Positions 16,246 to 30,800 of a DNA stretch of 35,211 bases are shown piece by piece; position 1 is the first letter of the stretch; each line of letters opens with the position of its first letter. Where the stretch lies: NCBI GenBank assembly GCA_023382975.1, contig JAHDXO010000088.1, positions 1-35,211 of the forward strand, written 5' to 3'. This stretch comes from Pirellulaceae bacterium. Its GTDB lineage: Bacteria > Planctomycetota > Planctomycetia > Pirellulales > Pirellulaceae. A model generated the notes under the pieces. That model was given only the letters and a program-made list of their open reading frames with translations, was not told the origin of the DNA and searched no databases. The position numbers and the translations under genes were made by a program.

Positions 16246-16653
16246 TCAATCTCCTCGCTTTGCCCGATCGTGGATACTCCGTTCCGCATCGGCGATCAAC
16301 CGCCGGATCTCCTGCAAGTCGGCGGGCGTCAACGATGCGTCCTGCAACAAGTGGGCGACCAGCGGCACGGGACCACTGACCCGCTCCACCAGCAAATTCA
16401 ACAGCGGCTCGGTCACTTGATCGGGCGAGACGACCGCCGAGTATTTCGTTGGCCGTTCATCGCTCTTGGCCACCGCTCCTTTCTGCACCAGACGTTCCAG
16501 ACGCGTCTGCACGGTCGTGTAGCCGACCTGTTGGCCTTCCGCGACGATGGCCGCATGCGCTTCGGACAGGGTGGCTTCGCCCTGCTCCCACAGCATCCGC
16601 AGAATAGCGATCTCGCCGGGAGTAAACCGAGCCCCCGTTGGCCGCTTGGTCAT
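16246..16653 (-). CDS. BlaI/MecI-family transcriptional repressor
   Basis: 135 residues from ATG 16653, which has a near-perfect AAAGGAGGT site; the open frame extends 17 codons further but through the operator. The winged helix fills residues about 8-80 ('FTPGEIAILRMLWEQGEATLSEA', 'VGYTTVQTRLERLVQKGAV', 'TKYSAVVSPD'), and a helical dimerisation tail follows. These repressors bind inverted repeats as dimers and are inactivated by proteolysis triggered by the BlaR-type partner encoded next. Its own promoter contains two dyads, so self-repression of the pair is expected. No beta-lactamase gene lies nearby; targets outside the pair are unknown. Confidence 0.9.
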   Translation of the reverse strand: MTKRPTGARFTPGEIAILRMLWEQGEATLSEAHAAIVAEGQQVGYTTVQTRLERLVQKGAVAKSDERPTKYSAVVSPDQVTEPLLNLLVERVSGPVPLVAHLLQDASLTPADLQEIRRLIADAERSIHDRAKRGD

Positions 16654-16663
16654 CGTCACCTCC

Positions 16664-16707
16664 TTTATGACTTTTGTCGTAACGACTTTTACGACAGGCG
16701 TCATAAA
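16664..16707. promoter_or_regulatory. double-dyad operator of the blaI-blaR pair
   Basis: Two 20-bp dyads 4 bp apart: TTTATGAC TTTT GTCGTAAC (16664-16683) and TTTACGAC AGGC GTCATAAA (16688-16707). All four half-sites fit GTCRTAAM. The whole 44 bp is also symmetric about 16685.5 (outer TTTATGAC/GTCATAAA, inner TGTCGTAA/TTACGACA). It covers the promoter spacer and -10, as expected for the product of the gene it precedes. Confidence 0.7.
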
Positions 16708-16714
16708 CTGTCAA
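16686..16714 (-). promoter_or_regulatory. promoter of the blaI-blaR pair
   Basis: On the minus strand a consensus TTGACA (16714-16709), exact 17-nt spacer and TAAAAG (16691-16686). The right-hand dyad of the operator fills the spacer. Confidence 0.6.
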
Positions 16715-16913
16715 GACGAGTTTCTCGGGCATTGTGCGAGCCTTCGCCAGGGCTCACCTCTTGGGCTTGATTGGGCCGTCCCCGTGGGATGACAAGAGCG
16801 TGCAACCTCAGAACTGGCGAGTCGGGTGGTCATGACACGCAAGAGAACTCGAATCAGCGGACCGCGAAATCCATGCGCAGTGGATCGCTATGTCCGATTG
16901 GGTGGGCCGCTCC

Positions 16914-16941
16914 TTGTGCCCGCTTGATGGTCGCTTAGAAT
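16914..16941 (+). promoter_or_regulatory. candidate uvrA promoter
   Basis: TTGTGC (16914-16919), 16 nt, TAGAAT (16936-16941), about 45 nt before the ATG. The TAGAATAC box also occurs in the promoter at 6222. Confidence 0.4.
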
Positions 16942-16986
16942 ACAGCGGCTGATCGGTCATCCTCTTGGAGCCTGCTGCATCATCTC

Positions 16987-24051
<7,065 letters not shown>

Positions 24052-24141
24052 ATCGGCGTCGCAAGCCGAGGCAGCGGAACATGAAGGTTGTCGTTGGACG
24101 GCGGTTGGGAACGCCCCCGACCACCACGAACATTGGCTGCG

Positions 24142-24528
24142 CTACGGCCTCGCGTCGGGCACTCGAAGCAGCGACAGCCTTAGGTTCCGATAGTCGACAC
24201 GCAATTCCTTTCCAGGAAGCAAACCGACACCAAGCAATGGGTAGTCGCCGTCGTTTGCAATGACTTCGAGATGGCGTTCAACCCCAAACCATTTGATCAC
24301 ACAAGTAAACGTGCTTAACTCGATCTGCGACCCATCCGCAAGGATTGCATCCACTGATCCAGATTTCGGCAACTGCAATTCGTCGATAAGCACTTGAGGT
24401 AACACCAAGTCGCCGGTAAAACCCGTATCGACCCACACGTCCAATTCTTCGGTCGCAGACACGACACTTGACCGCAGCTCAACGCTCAGCAGTGCCCGGC
24501 CACTGTTGTCAACTTTGCCCATCATCAT
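24142..24528 (-). CDS. retropepsin-like aspartic protease (clan AA)
   Basis: 128 residues, the size of a single-domain retropepsin that must dimerise to form an active site. The catalytic motif is 'VWVDTGFTGDLVLP' (DTG at 34-36), followed by a flap-like 'AILADGSQIELST' and the closing hydrophobic 'YPLLGVGLLPGKELRVDY', where the ILG-type strand precedes the end. No signal peptide or membrane span, so cytoplasmic. Three consecutive ATGs occur; the first (24528) overlaps the upstream stop as ATGA, so the two genes are translationally coupled. Substrate unknown. The pairing with a small conserved protein recurs in cyanobacteria and planctomycetes, to my knowledge without a defined function. Confidence 0.82.
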   Translation of the reverse strand: MMMGKVDNSGRALLSVELRSSVVSATEELDVWVDTGFTGDLVLPQVLIDELQLPKSGSVDAILADGSQIELSTFTCVIKWFGVERHLEVIANDGDYPLLGVGLLPGKELRVDYRNLRLSLLRVPDARP

Positions 24529-24776
24529 TGGATGTGTAGTCCGAAGTGTACTGCGGCTCGGTGACCAACTCGCATTGCGTGCGCCAACCGGTCGGGGTAC
24601 TTTCGCCGCGATGCACCGATCGCGTCACTCAGGGTTTGGCCGGTGAAATAATCTCCAGAGATCGGCTCGATCGCCACGAATTGGTCCATGTGCGAACGCT
24701 CGAGCTTGTCACGCAGATGTTCCTCGTAGATCTTCCTCGCGTCACCGGCGACATCGTACTCATCTTCGCTTCGCAT
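24525..24776 (-). CDS. small conserved partner of the retropepsin-like protease
   Basis: 83 residues from ATG 24776 (AAGGG about 10 nt upstream); the frame is open to 24842 but starts there lack ribosome sites. The N-terminus is charged and helical ('ARKIYEEHLRDKLERSHMDQ'). The core 'FVAIEPISGDYFTGQTLSDA', then RRKYPDRLAHAMRVGHRAA, is a compact alpha/beta motif I recognise from small proteins encoded next to clan AA proteases, similar in style to DUF5678-type domains. It overlaps the protease gene by 4 nt. It might be a substrate, inhibitor or antitoxin-like partner of the protease; none of these is shown by the sequence. Confidence 0.65.
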   Translation of the reverse strand: MRSEDEYDVAGDARKIYEEHLRDKLERSHMDQFVAIEPISGDYFTGQTLSDAIGASRRKYPDRLAHAMRVGHRAAVHFGLHIQ

Positions 24777-24913
24777 GGCTTGAATCCCTTTTCTCCGGTT
24801 CATTCTACCGCGGCATTCGGTCTCCGTCCATTCGAGAACCAACCTCCCCGGTTTTGCTGGGAAAGGAGCGTTCTGTCACACGATTCCTTGCGCAAAGCGG
24901 AACGAATTCCATT

Positions 24914-25086
24914 CTACGGCTCGTCGCTCTGCAGCAGGTCTTCGGCGTAGTCGGGGGGAAAGGGGGTTTCGAATTCCGAGGGGCGGAAATGCGCGCCGGT
25001 CGGTCGGTCGGCCGGTTGGAGCGAACCTTCGGGCCGGACGGTTGCATCGCTGAAGATTCGCAGCCATTCATCCAATTCGCCAGATG
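24914..25086 (-). pseudogene. 3' fragment of a NYN-domain nuclease gene (direct repeat of 31350-31517)
   Basis: About 57 codons ending in TAG at 24914 match the end of the intact NYN gene at 31350: both read 'LDEWLRIFSDAT.RPE', 'QPADR', 'FPP.YAEDLL..DEP' and stop. The reading frame is preserved despite clear divergence, and similarity ends at the stop codon on one side and near 25086 on the other. There is no start codon and no NYN catalytic part. It lies just past the stop of the second STAND frame, so the STAND pair is flanked by direct copies. Confidence 0.8.
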
Positions 25087-25096
25087 CGGCCGCTGG

Positions 25097-27823
25097 TCAC
25101 GCTTGGCCGAGGAGCGCGCGCTTCGCGTCGGCCAGTTCTTCATCGCGGCGGTGGTAGGCGTGGTGGGCGATCAGGCGTTGGGCGGCGGCCAGGGCGTCTT
25201 GGTCGCGAAACAACCGCGCGCGGTGCAGGTGGATGTCGGCGATATGCAGCGGCATCGGACCACGCTCGGCGATCTCCCACGCCTCGTCCAACTCGGCCCG
25301 CGCCCCGTCCGCGTCGCCCAGCAGAAACCGCAGCCAGGCGTGGGTGAGGAGGGCGCGAGGGAGATAGTCTTGGCGGCCGCCGCGGCGGAGGCCGGTCAGG
25401 GCGGCGTCCAGGTGGCGTTGGGCGGTCACGTGCTCCGGGCTCTCCGAAACCGGTTGCGAGTCTCGGAGAGACTCACCCACGTCGAGGATCGCCCGGTACA
25501 GTCCCGCCCGGCCCAACGTGAGGTGTTGAAGGGCGATGTCGAGGATCGCGACATTGTTCTGTTCCGCCCACTGGAGCGCCTGCGTGGCCCGCTCGATGAC
25601 GGCGTCGCAGGCGGCAATGTAGCCATCTCGCTCCGCGAGATGAACGCGGCCCCGCGCACCGCCCTCGCCAGCCAGATCATCTCTTACCAACGGAGAATCT
25701 TTCGTCCTGCCGCCGTCATCGCGCGGAGCGTGATGGCTACATTGCCACGCCGCGCGTTCGGCGTCGGCCAGCAGCAGGTCGCAGTAGCGGAATCCGCCGA
25801 GCGAGTAGAGCAGCGGGTACTGGGGCTGGCGACGGGCCTGCATCTGTTCGGCCTCGCGGAACAGGGCCAGCGCTTCGGCGCTGCGGCCCGCCTGGTGCCG
25901 GGCGTCGGCCAGCGTCGTGCGGTTGATCATCCGCTGGCCCTCATCCCCGCTGCGGTCGGCGAAGGCCACGGACTGCTCGGCGCTGTGTACCGCCCCGCTC
26001 GTCTCGCCCAGCGTCAGCTCCAACTCGCTCAGGTTGCCGGAGTAAATGGCGGCGTTCTTCCAGTCCTCCAACCGAACCGCGCCTTCCAGCCCCGCCCGCA
26101 TCGGCTCCAGCGCCTCGGTCAGCCGGCCCAAGGCGCGCAGGCGGAAGGCGGCTTCGTTCAGCAGCCAGGCTTGATCGCCTTCCGTCAGCGCGGGCGAGAC
26201 GCGGCTCCACGGCGGCTCGAAGAAACAGGCCACGGCTCCCAAGTCGGCACCGAACGCGCCGAGCTTTCTCACCACGTAGGCTTCCCGACCGCGCGAGATG
26301 CGCTCCCAGTACACCTTGTCGCACGTCTCCTGTTGCCTGCCGGCCTGGCAGCCGTGGGCCACGGCTTGGTACAGCGGCTGGAGGTCTTCCAGCGTCGGCT
26401 GCGGCCGGTCCGGAGTCGTCTTGCACAGATATTCGTACAGCCGCCCATGTGCCTCGCGGAAGGAGGATGACGGAACGCGGAAGGATGGATCTTCGTCTCC
26501 GACGTTCATCCTATCGCCTTTATGGTTCATCCTTTCCGCAAAATACTCCCGCAACAACGGATGCGCATCGACGCTGCCGTCCGCCTGAACCGTCAGCAGG
26601 TTGATGTCCGACAGTCGCCCGAGCACCAACCGCCACTCCCGCTCGTTTAGCCCGACCAACGGTTCCGTCAGCCCCGCGATCGGCGGCTCGGTCCGCAACG
26701 CCGCCAGGCAGCCCGCCGACGCCGGCCGGTCGAACAGGCCCAACAGCCGCAACGCCGCCAACATCCGCTGGCCTTCCTCCTTTCCCCTTCCGCTCTCCAC
26801 CTTTCCCCCCAGCCACCGCTCGTATGCCGCCATCGCCTTGAACGCATGACCGTACGCCCGCGTCCCGTCGAGCTGGTATTCCCGCTCGGCCTCCGCCAGC
26901 CGCATCGTGTCCCGCCGCCGGATGTCGCCCCGTTCGACCAGCCGCAGATACTGCCCGACCAGCATCAGCGTCAGCCCGTGCCCCCGCAGTTCGCGGCTGG
27001 CTTCCTGCAATTCGGCGTCGTCGGGGGCCAGTTCCCGCGGCCCGGCTCGCCGCGCCCCGCAGTCGTGCAGCAGCGCCGCGCCCGCCACGTCGGTCAGCCG
27101 GAGCAGCTCGAAATCGTCCGCCGTCCGGCCGTAGTTCGGCGCGAGGTCCGTGACCTTCTCGCGAGTCGTCACCACGCACAGCCCCGCGTTCTGTTGCGCC
27201 AGTCCCTTGAGCAGTGTTTCAATCGCCGGGTCGCGAAGTCTTCCTTCCATCGGACCGGGCGGATACTGCAGCGGCTCCAGCCCGTCCAGCACCAGCAGCG
27301 TCCGCCGCGCCGCAACCAACTCCGCCAGCTTGGCGCCTTTGTCCCACGGCGATGCCGGACTTGCCGCCAATTCGGCTTCGCCGAAGAACTCCAACGCCGC
27401 CTTGATGAACGTGTCCGACGAAGCCTGCCGTTGCTCGTCGGTCCCCTGGCTGTAGAAGGTCCAATCGAACACCCGCTCGGCCCCGCGCCAGTCCCGGGCG
27501 GCCGATTCGGCCATCCACGCCGCGACGAGCGACGTCTTGCCCATCCCGCCGAAGGCCCGCACGACGACGACGTTCGTATGCGGATTGTCCCAAGCGTCGT
27601 CGAGCCGTTTCAGATCATCCTCCCGGCCGATCAGCTTCTCAGCCGTATGCCGCAGCCGCGTAGGGGCGACTTGGACGGTGCCTGGCGCTGGACTAGCAAG
27701 ACTCACCGGCAAGCGCCGGTCGTGGCCCGATGAGTCGGCTAAGGGTTTGGCTTCTTCCCCGTGATGCCCCAGACGAGCTTGTCGAGTCCGTCCTTCGTGA
27801 AACCGCCTCGCAGGTCTACCCAC
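25097..27823 (-). CDS. STAND (NB-ARC-like) ATPase with TPR arm, second frame of the NLR-like locus
   Basis: Open from a GTG at 27823 (908 residues), but residues 1 to about 45 overlap the end of the preceding TIR-coding frame and look like a shifted copy of it. The recognisable protein starts around 'VQVAPTRLRHTAEKLIGRED', with Walker A FGGMGKTS (91-98), Walker B TLLVLDGLE (about 175-183), and 'CVVTTRE' sensor (about 217-222). Helical and TPR repeats fill about 300-900. STAND ATPases act as ligand-gated switches that oligomerise. Related proteins carry an N-terminal TIR just before this 'PTRLRHTAEKL.GR' junction. No good start exists for a TIR-less product, so it may be made by -1 frameshifting from the upstream frame or by coupled re-initiation. 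A 132-bp inverted-repeat element sits in frame at 25614-25745. Confidence 0.8.
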   Translation of the reverse strand: MGRPARRFHEGRTRQARLGHHGEEAKPLADSSGHDRRLPVSLASPAPGTVQVAPTRLRHTAEKLIGREDDLKRLDDAWDNPHTNVVVVRAFGGMGKTSLVAAWMAESAARDWRGAERVFDWTFYSQGTDEQRQASSDTFIKAALEFFGEAELAASPASPWDKGAKLAELVAARRTLLVLDGLEPLQYPPGPMEGRLRDPAIETLLKGLAQQNAGLCVVTTREKVTDLAPNYGRTADDFELLRLTDVAGAALLHDCGARRAGPRELAPDDAELQEASRELRGHGLTLMLVGQYLRLVERGDIRRRDTMRLAEAEREYQLDGTRAYGHAFKAMAAYERWLGGKVESGRGKEEGQRMLAALRLLGLFDRPASAGCLAALRTEPPIAGLTEPLVGLNEREWRLVLGRLSDINLLTVQADGSVDAHPLLREYFAERMNHKGDRMNVGDEDPSFRVPSSSFREAHGRLYEYLCKTTPDRPQPTLEDLQPLYQAVAHGCQAGRQQETCDKVYWERISRGREAYVVRKLGAFGADLGAVACFFEPPWSRVSPALTEGDQAWLLNEAAFRLRALGRLTEALEPMRAGLEGAVRLEDWKNAAIYSGNLSELELTLGETSGAVHSAEQSVAFADRSGDEGQRMINRTTLADARHQAGRSAEALALFREAEQMQARRQPQYPLLYSLGGFRYCDLLLADAERAAWQCSHHAPRDDGGRTKDSPLVRDDLAGEGGARGRVHLAERDGYIAACDAVIERATQALQWAEQNNVAILDIALQHLTLGRAGLYRAILDVGESLRDSQPVSESPEHVTAQRHLDAALTGLRRGGRQDYLPRALLTHAWLRFLLGDADGARAELDEAWEIAERGPMPLHIADIHLHRARLFRDQDALAAAQRLIAHHAYHRRDEELADAKRALLGQA
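25614..25745. repeat. MITE-like inverted-repeat element inside the second STAND gene
   Basis: The 24 bases at 25614-25637 and 25722-25745 are inverted repeats matching at 23 of 24 positions, with weaker pairing continuing inward. The element is 132 bp, exactly 44 codons, and reads through in the STAND frame as a low-complexity stretch rich in Asp, Gly and Arg between TPR helices. Confidence 0.75.
27700..27760 (-). promoter_or_regulatory. candidate -1 ribosomal frameshift signal
   Basis: Minus strand: GGGGAAG (27760-27754), heptamer A AAC CCT (27748-27742) in zero frame, stop TAG (27741-27739), then a stem-loop from 27736: GACTC..ACCGGC GCTT GCCGGT GAGTC with an 11-nt bulge on its 5' side. 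A slip by one base reads AAA CCC TTA GCC and enters the second STAND frame. The 5-nt gap between heptamer and stem is in the usual range. Confidence 0.45.
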
Positions 27824-30800
27824 GTTCGATTCCCAAGGAACATCGGCAATTTGGGTTGCGCGGAAGCTCCCGGCATGAGCACGGGAATCACCGGTCGCTT
27901 GTCAGCAACGGCCAGCCCGAGAGCGGCTTGCATCTCTTCGTCTTCCCACGGGCCAAGACCATCCTTGCCAACCAGCACTGCGATACTGCCCGATTTAGTG
28001 ATTCCATCTTCGAGCAGTTGCTGCCACGGGATGCCCGGCTGCAATTCGTCTTCGTCGAACCACACCGTCAGCGAGTACCCGAGCAGCTTCTGCTTCAGGT
28101 CGCGAACCGCCGGTTTGTCCTTACTGTTGTGGCTGAGGAAGACATGGAAAGTCATCGTCGGCTCGCTTTCTGGTTTCGGAGTCTCTGGAGTCGGTTCTGA
28201 AAGAGGACGGAGCGGATAGTTCGTCAGCACGCCGTCGACGAGGTCGGTGAGGAGGCGGTGGGTTTCGGCGGCGCGGTAGTTGTATTGCTTGCCGTCGAGT
28301 TGGAAATTCTGGTCGGGCCGTTCCGGTTCGGGATCGTGCAATGGCTGCCAGCGGACGAGAGATTCGGTCAGGCAGGATTCGGCTTGGGTGAGCAAGTCGC
28401 CGACGGCAGCGGGGAGAGCGGAGCGGTGGGCGGGGACGAAGGTGGATTGGCCGAGTGTTTGGGCGGCTTGCAGGAGCAACGCTTCGGCGCGGAGTTGGAG
28501 GCCCTCGGCGATGGCCCAGGCGTAACCGCACTCGGGGTGCGTGGCGGCGAGGAGTTCCGGTTGGCCGGTCTGCTCGTCGCCCGGTACGCCCTCGTCGAGC
28601 GCCGTGCGGAGGTCGTCGAGCGCGGCATGAGGCTCGCCGCTCACCAGGTGTAGGCGAGCACGGGCGAGCAGCAGGTCGATGTGGTAGCAGCCGAAGCCGC
28701 AGTCGCGGGCGATCTTCAGGCCGTCGGCCAGCGCGGTGGCGGCTGCCGCGGCATTTCGGCCCGAAGGGCCAGCCACAGACCAGCCCAGGGCATCGCCCTG
28801 GGAAACGGGTGCCCCTGCCGAGTCTTCAGCCCTGAAAGGGCGAGACAATCCCGCGGGTGGCGTCTTGTTTCGCCCTTTCAGGGCTTGGTGCGTGAGGTGT
28901 TCTGCGTTCCCAGGGCGGCGCTCTGCGGCTGTCGCCGCGTCGCTCTGCCCTGGGCTGATCTGTTTGGCCCCTTCAGGGCCGACCGCCGCGGCCAGTGCGA
29001 TGCGGGCCTGGACCAGGGCGGACCAGCAGAGGACTTCCTTGGCATCGCGGGCCACGGCCCACTCGTGAGCCGAGGCGAGCAGCGTTTCGGCCTCTGCGAG
29101 ATCGCCCGCTTCGCGGTGCAGGTCGGAGAGGATGAGACGGCAAGGAGGTTCGTGGAAGTTTCCTTCGCCCGCGGCCTCGCGCAGTAGGGCGATGTTCGCC
29201 TCGGTCAATCGCGTCGCTTCGTCGCGGCGGCCCAGGCGGGCGAGCAGGTGGGTGTGCCAGATGCCGCGATTGCTGTAGAGCGGTGGGGCGTCGTCGCCTT
29301 CCGCCTTGTGCTGCCAGTCGAGAGCGACGCGGAAGTCGGCCAGGGCGGCCGGAATCTCGCCCCGCAGCGCGTGGGCGTGGGCGCGAAACGCGCGGGAATA
29401 GCATCGATGCGTCGCGTCGCCGGGGAGTTCGGCCAGTCGCAGGGCCTCGGCGGCGGTCGCCTGGCCCGCCGTCAGGCGGCCGGAGAGCAGCCACGCGCCG
29501 GACAGGTTCCTGTTGCCGATTGAGGCACCGCTCCAATTCTCGTTGCGGTAGTCGGGCTCGTTGCCGAGTTGGTAGCACCGTGCGGCGGCAGCGAGGCGGC
29601 CGAGATTTTTCAGATACAGCGCCCACTCATTGATGAAGATCGCCTGAGTGGCTTCGGGCAGGGATTGGTATGGGAGCACGCGAAAGGTCGTGGCGTTGGA
29701 TGGCGATCGCCCCTCACCCCCGGCCCCTCTCCCCGCGCGCGGGGAGAGGGGAGCAGGCGCGAATAGGGTCTCGGGTGCCACGCCGCCGGCAAATGCGCGG
29801 CAGATCCGCTCGCCCCGCTCGTACGCGCCCAGACGCCAGAGTAGGTTTTTGTGGCCGCCGATACGATTCCGGTAGATGTCCCAGGCTTCGGGGACGCGGC
29901 CGGACTGGAGCGTGTGGTGGACGATCTCTTCCAACAGATCGAGCGTGGCGGGGTCGGACGGATTTTCGCCCGGCGCGTCCCCCAAGGAGACTGCCAAGCC
30001 CTGGCGAACGGCTTCGTGATATTCGCGCAACGCGTCGGCGGCGAGGCCGCTCAGAAAGCCGTCGCGCACGGCGGGGTGAATGGTGTAGCGGATTTTCGAT
30101 TTCTGATTTTGGATTTGCGATTGGGACTCGACGATGCGCATGCGGACCAGCCAGTCGAGCTTCTTCTGGAGTTGCGGGCCGCTGAGGCCGGCCAGCGCGG
30201 GGCCGGAGACTTGGACCGCCTGTTCGCCCGTGAAGATGTTGGCCAGCGTGTTGGCGTCGACACCCAGGCGGAACAAGCAGATGCGTTGCAGCAGCGCCAG
30301 CGCGGCGGCGTCGCCATCGCTGCGTTCCGCCGTGCCGCCGAGCATCGCGTCCCGATAACGCTCGGCCAACCGCGCAAAGCGGTGGCCCTGTTTGAGCACG
30401 TGGCGGCGGGCTTCGTCCGGCTCGTCGTCCAACATCTCCTGCAGCCGAGCGGAGTCCATTTCGAAATCGACGGGCGTCGCCGGATCGCCGCCGCCGAATT
30501 CGGCGATGTAGCCGCCGGCGAAATCGACCGTCAGCGCGTGTCGGCCGCAGGCGTCGACGATTGGTGCCAATTGCGGATCGGTGCCGCGGACGCCGCGAGC
30601 TCGGAGCAGCCGGATGCCTGCCGGAAGTTCGATCTCCTCGATCGGCAGCAAGCGGAAAAACTGCGGCCGGGCGTCCCGCAAATCGGCCAGCGGGAACCGG
30701 GACGTGACCAACACGCTCAGTTCCGGAAAATACCCGGCGGCGATGCGGTCCAGGAACTCGCGCAGCTTGGGACTGGCCAGCCGCCCCAGCAGGCCGCGCA

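Larger units (their letters stand above)
16654..16986. other. divergent regulatory region between blaI and uvrA
   Basis: Contains the operator and promoter of the blaI-blaR pair at its left end and a candidate uvrA promoter at the right. The middle (about 16720-16910) shows no gene and no clear structure. No recognisable LexA-type box was found before uvrA. Confidence 0.55.

Noticed and set aside
16710..16986. LexA-type SOS box before uvrA
   Set aside because: No CTGT-N8-ACAG or GAAC-N4-GTTC type dyad could be found near the candidate promoter.
24777..24913. Additional gene between the retropepsin partner and the NYN fragment
   Set aside because: Open frames here lack starts with ribosome sites and recognisable sequence; the stretch is treated as spacer.
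24854..26470. 538-residue plus-strand frame opposite the second STAND gene
   Set aside because: It crosses the NYN fragment and the TPR arm and has no domain; it is a shadow of the STAND frame.
27742..27823. GTG at 27823 as the natural start of the second STAND protein
   Set aside because: The first 27 or so residues lie wholly inside the TIR coding sequence and read as its shifted frame, with no similarity to STAND N-termini. Kept only as the formal edge of the frame.
25614..29756. Inteins in the STAND genes
   Set aside because: The extra segments are too short and show palindromic DNA, not Hint-domain motifs such as an N-terminal Cys and C-terminal HN.
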